From NCBI GenBank assembly GCA_002415025.1, contig DIBR01000052.1:1-6498 (forward strand): a stretch of DNA of 6,498 bases, written 5' to 3'. The notes beneath the pieces are model-generated. The model was not told the origin of the DNA, ran no database searches, and saw only the letters and a program-made list of their open reading frames with translations. The translations under genes were made by a program, and so were the position numbers. The stretch is from Spongiibacteraceae bacterium UBA5047 (GTDB lineage Bacteria > Pseudomonadota > Gammaproteobacteria > Pseudomonadales > Spongiibacteraceae). Below are positions 5,266-6,498 of the stretch, piece after piece; position 1 is the stretch's first letter; each line of letters opens with the position of its first letter.

Positions 5266-6150
5266 TTACTCCTTGGTTGTTACCTGATATTGGCTGAGAA
5301 AATATTCATCGCGAGCGCTTTTCGCACGCGTGAAAGTATCGAGGATTTCGGCGCTGTCATCAGACTCGATTGCAGCACGCAACTCCGCAAGGCGAGTGGA
5401 AAAGTCATCCATAGATGACAACACGGCATCGCGATTGGCACGCACGATGTCGTGCCACATCACCGGGTCACTGGAGGCAATACGCGTAAAGTCGCGAAAA
5501 CCTCCCGCCGCAAACTTGAAAATCTCCTCAGCGGAGCCATTGCTCGCCAAGGCGTCAACCAGCGCGTAGGCAAGCACGTGCGGCAGGTGGCTGGTGGCAG
5601 CCAATACGCGGTCGTGTTCGTCTACAGCCATCTCCAGCACTTCGGCGCCCGTGTTTGCCCACATGTTGCGGATCACAGCCAGTGCATCTGTGTCCGTGCC
5701 TTGCGCGGGCGTCAGAATAACGCGGTGGTTGACGTACAAGTCTTCCCGTGAGGCTTCCACCCCACTCTGCTCCGAGCCTGCAATCGGGTGGCCGGGAACA
5801 AACTGCGGCGGCACTTCACCAAAAATTCGGCGCGCGGCGTCAACTAGGCTACCTTTTACACTGGCCACATCAGTGACAATCAAACTCCTGCGCATATGCG
5901 GCTTGAGGTCGGCCAGCACTTTTTCTGCGATGAGGGTTGGGGTCGCAATAACAACAACATCAGCTTGTGCCACCGCCTCGCCCAGATCCAGCGTCCAGCG
6001 ATCGATCACGCCAAGCTCCTGCGCCTTTATCAGCGAGGCTTCACGGCGGCCGGTACCAATAATCTCCGCCACACAGCCTTTTTTCTTCAGCGCGCGTGCG
6101 AGTGAGCCGCCAATAAGCCCCAAACCGACGATAGCGAGTTTGTTAATCAC
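5266..6150 (-). CDS. tyrA: Prephenate dehydrogenase (TyrA)
   Basis: TyrA oxidatively decarboxylates prephenate (or arogenate in some bacteria) on the way to tyrosine. The 294-residue protein is a stand-alone dehydrogenase without a chorismate mutase or ACT domain. The N-terminal Rossmann fold has GLGLIGGS (9-16), then VIATPT (67-72) and TDVASVKG (93-100). Active-site motifs follow: HPIAGSE (121-127), TSHLPH (186-191) and GGFRDFTRIA (216-225), whose His and Arg match residues known to act in catalysis and prephenate binding. After the second beta strand the sequence is GTGRRE (32-37), with arginines and no acidic residue where NAD-preferring enzymes often have Asp, so cofactor choice is uncertain. 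The start is GTG (6150-6148), overlapping the upstream TGA in a GTGA, with AGGTG at 7 bases. In Pseudomonas tyrA and aroA are fused; here they are separate. Confidence 0.96.
   Translation of the reverse strand: MINKLAIVGLGLIGGSLARALKKKGCVAEIIGTGRREASLIKAQELGVIDRWTLDLGEAVAQADVVVIATPTLIAEKVLADLKPHMRRSLIVTDVASVKGSLVDAARRIFGEVPPQFVPGHPIAGSEQSGVEASREDLYVNHRVILTPAQGTDTDALAVIRNMWANTGAEVLEMAVDEHDRVLAATSHLPHVLAYALVDALASNGSAEEIFKFAAGGFRDFTRIASSDPVMWHDIVRANRDAVLSSMDDFSTRLAELRAAIESDDSAEILDTFTRAKSARDEYFLSQYQVTTKE
5269..5274 (-). promoter_or_regulatory. Strong Shine-Dalgarno sequence that sets the TTG start of aroA
   Basis: AAGGAG on the minus strand lies inside the last two sense codons of tyrA (Lys-Glu), followed by TAAGC and then TTG. 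The five-base spacing is good. It is the best ribosome binding site in the window and decides the non-AUG start of aroA. Confidence 0.85.
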
Positions 6151-6498
6151 GCCGGGGCACCTGACGCCAGAGCATCTAACACCGGGGGCAAGGCCTCCAG
6201 AAAACGCCGGTTTTCCGACTCCAGCCCGACCGAGACACGCAGGAAACCAGGCATGGCGTACACTCCCACCGGTCGCACAATCACACCGGCACGCAGCAGC
6301 CCCTGATATACCTGAGCGGCATCGGCGGGTACTTTAAAAGCAATAAAATTACCGACCGAGGGAATCCATTCCAAACCCAAAGTATCCAGACCCGCGCCGA
6401 GCTGTTTAAGGCCGGCAGCATTCACGCGTCGGCTTTCCTGCAAATACGCTTCGTCATTGAGGGAGGCTTCTGCTGCGGCAAGCGCTAGCGTACTCACA
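6147..6498 (-). CDS. hisC: HisC-type PLP aminotransferase (histidinol-phosphate / aromatic), C-terminal 116 residues
   Basis: Only the C-terminal third of a fold-type I aminotransferase is present; the family is about 350-370 residues, and the frame is open past the right edge. The GTG near the edge is an internal valine codon, not a start. Visible are the STLALAAAEASL helix that follows the small-domain boundary in HisC proteins, SVGNFIAF (47-54 of the visible part), GVIVRPVGVYAMPGFLRVSVG (in two parts, 71-80 and 81-91) and ENRRFLEAL. The arginine in LRVSVG is the family's substrate carboxylate-binding residue. The PLP lysine is outside the window. Position before tyrA matches pseudomonad hisC2, where the enzyme may serve phenylalanine/tyrosine synthesis as well as or instead of histidine synthesis. 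The fragment alone cannot decide between the two. The stop overlaps the tyrA GTG. Confidence 0.88.
   Translation of the reverse strand, partial: VSTLALAAAEASLNDEAYLQESRRVNAAGLKQLGAGLDTLGLEWIPSVGNFIAFKVPADAAQVYQGLLRAGVIVRPVGVYAMPGFLRVSVGLESENRRFLEALPPVLDALASGAPA

Noticed and set aside
5594..6337. Long open frame (247 codons) on the plus strand
   Set aside because: It lies wholly antisense to tyrA and the aminotransferase gene, which have clear family motifs. The translation is rich in Ser, Ala, Arg and Thr without any recognisable domain, as expected for the opposite strand of a GC-rich gene.
1..6498. Mobile elements, CRISPR arrays, tRNA/rRNA genes, toxin-antitoxin or defence genes
   Set aside because: None are visible; coding density is high and every gene belongs to the conserved core.

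Overview
The window holds a compact block of housekeeping genes, all read from the minus strand. In transcription order (from high to low coordinates) they are: the end of a HisC-type aminotransferase gene, tyrA (prephenate dehydrogenase), aroA (EPSP synthase), cmk (cytidylate kinase), rpsA (ribosomal protein S1), ihfB (IHF beta subunit), lapA, and the start of lapB. This order, the near-identity of S1 and IhfB to their enterobacterial and pseudomonad homologues, and the presence of LapA/LapB point to a gammaproteobacterium. The hisC-tyrA-aroA-cmk-rpsA-ihfB-lapA arrangement with an S1 C-terminus of the type seen in Pseudomonas and its relatives suggests the Pseudomonadales/Cellvibrionales side rather than the Enterobacterales. 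This placement is an inference from gene order and motifs, not from a phylogeny.

Layout. From 6498 to 3270 the aminotransferase, tyrA, aroA and cmk form a tightly packed unit: a GTGA overlap (hisC/tyrA), a 2-base gap (tyrA/aroA) and an ATGA overlap (aroA/cmk). Two of these genes use non-AUG starts (GTG for tyrA, TTG for aroA). The unit covers two steps of aromatic amino acid synthesis plus pyrimidine nucleotide phosphorylation. A 148-base leader (3122-3269) precedes rpsA; it contains a small perfect hairpin next to the rpsA ribosome binding site. rpsA ends in a strong hairpin terminator (1415-1440). A 149-base spacer then leads to ihfB, with a second small hairpin and a near-consensus IHF site next to the ihfB ribosome binding site. 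ihfB is followed by a hairpin-plus-U-tract terminator (946-979), only 15 bases before lapA. lapA and lapB lie 1 base apart; lapB runs off the left edge.

How the genes work together. TyrA and a HisC-like aminotransferase act at the tyrosine/phenylalanine end of the pathway, and AroA makes the chorismate precursor. Cmk recycles CMP/dCMP; S1 brings mRNA to the 30S subunit; IHF bends DNA; LapA/LapB are inner-membrane proteins, LapB controlling LpxC turnover and so lipopolysaccharide synthesis. I see no mobile element, CRISPR array, rRNA, tRNA or phage gene. No stretch longer than 300 bases lacks a gene. I found no previously undescribed system here; the points worth following are regulatory (leader hairpins, possible IHF autoregulation, a terminator directly before lapA) and evolutionary (separate tyrA and aroA with a TTG start, class II AroA, TyrA cofactor loop).
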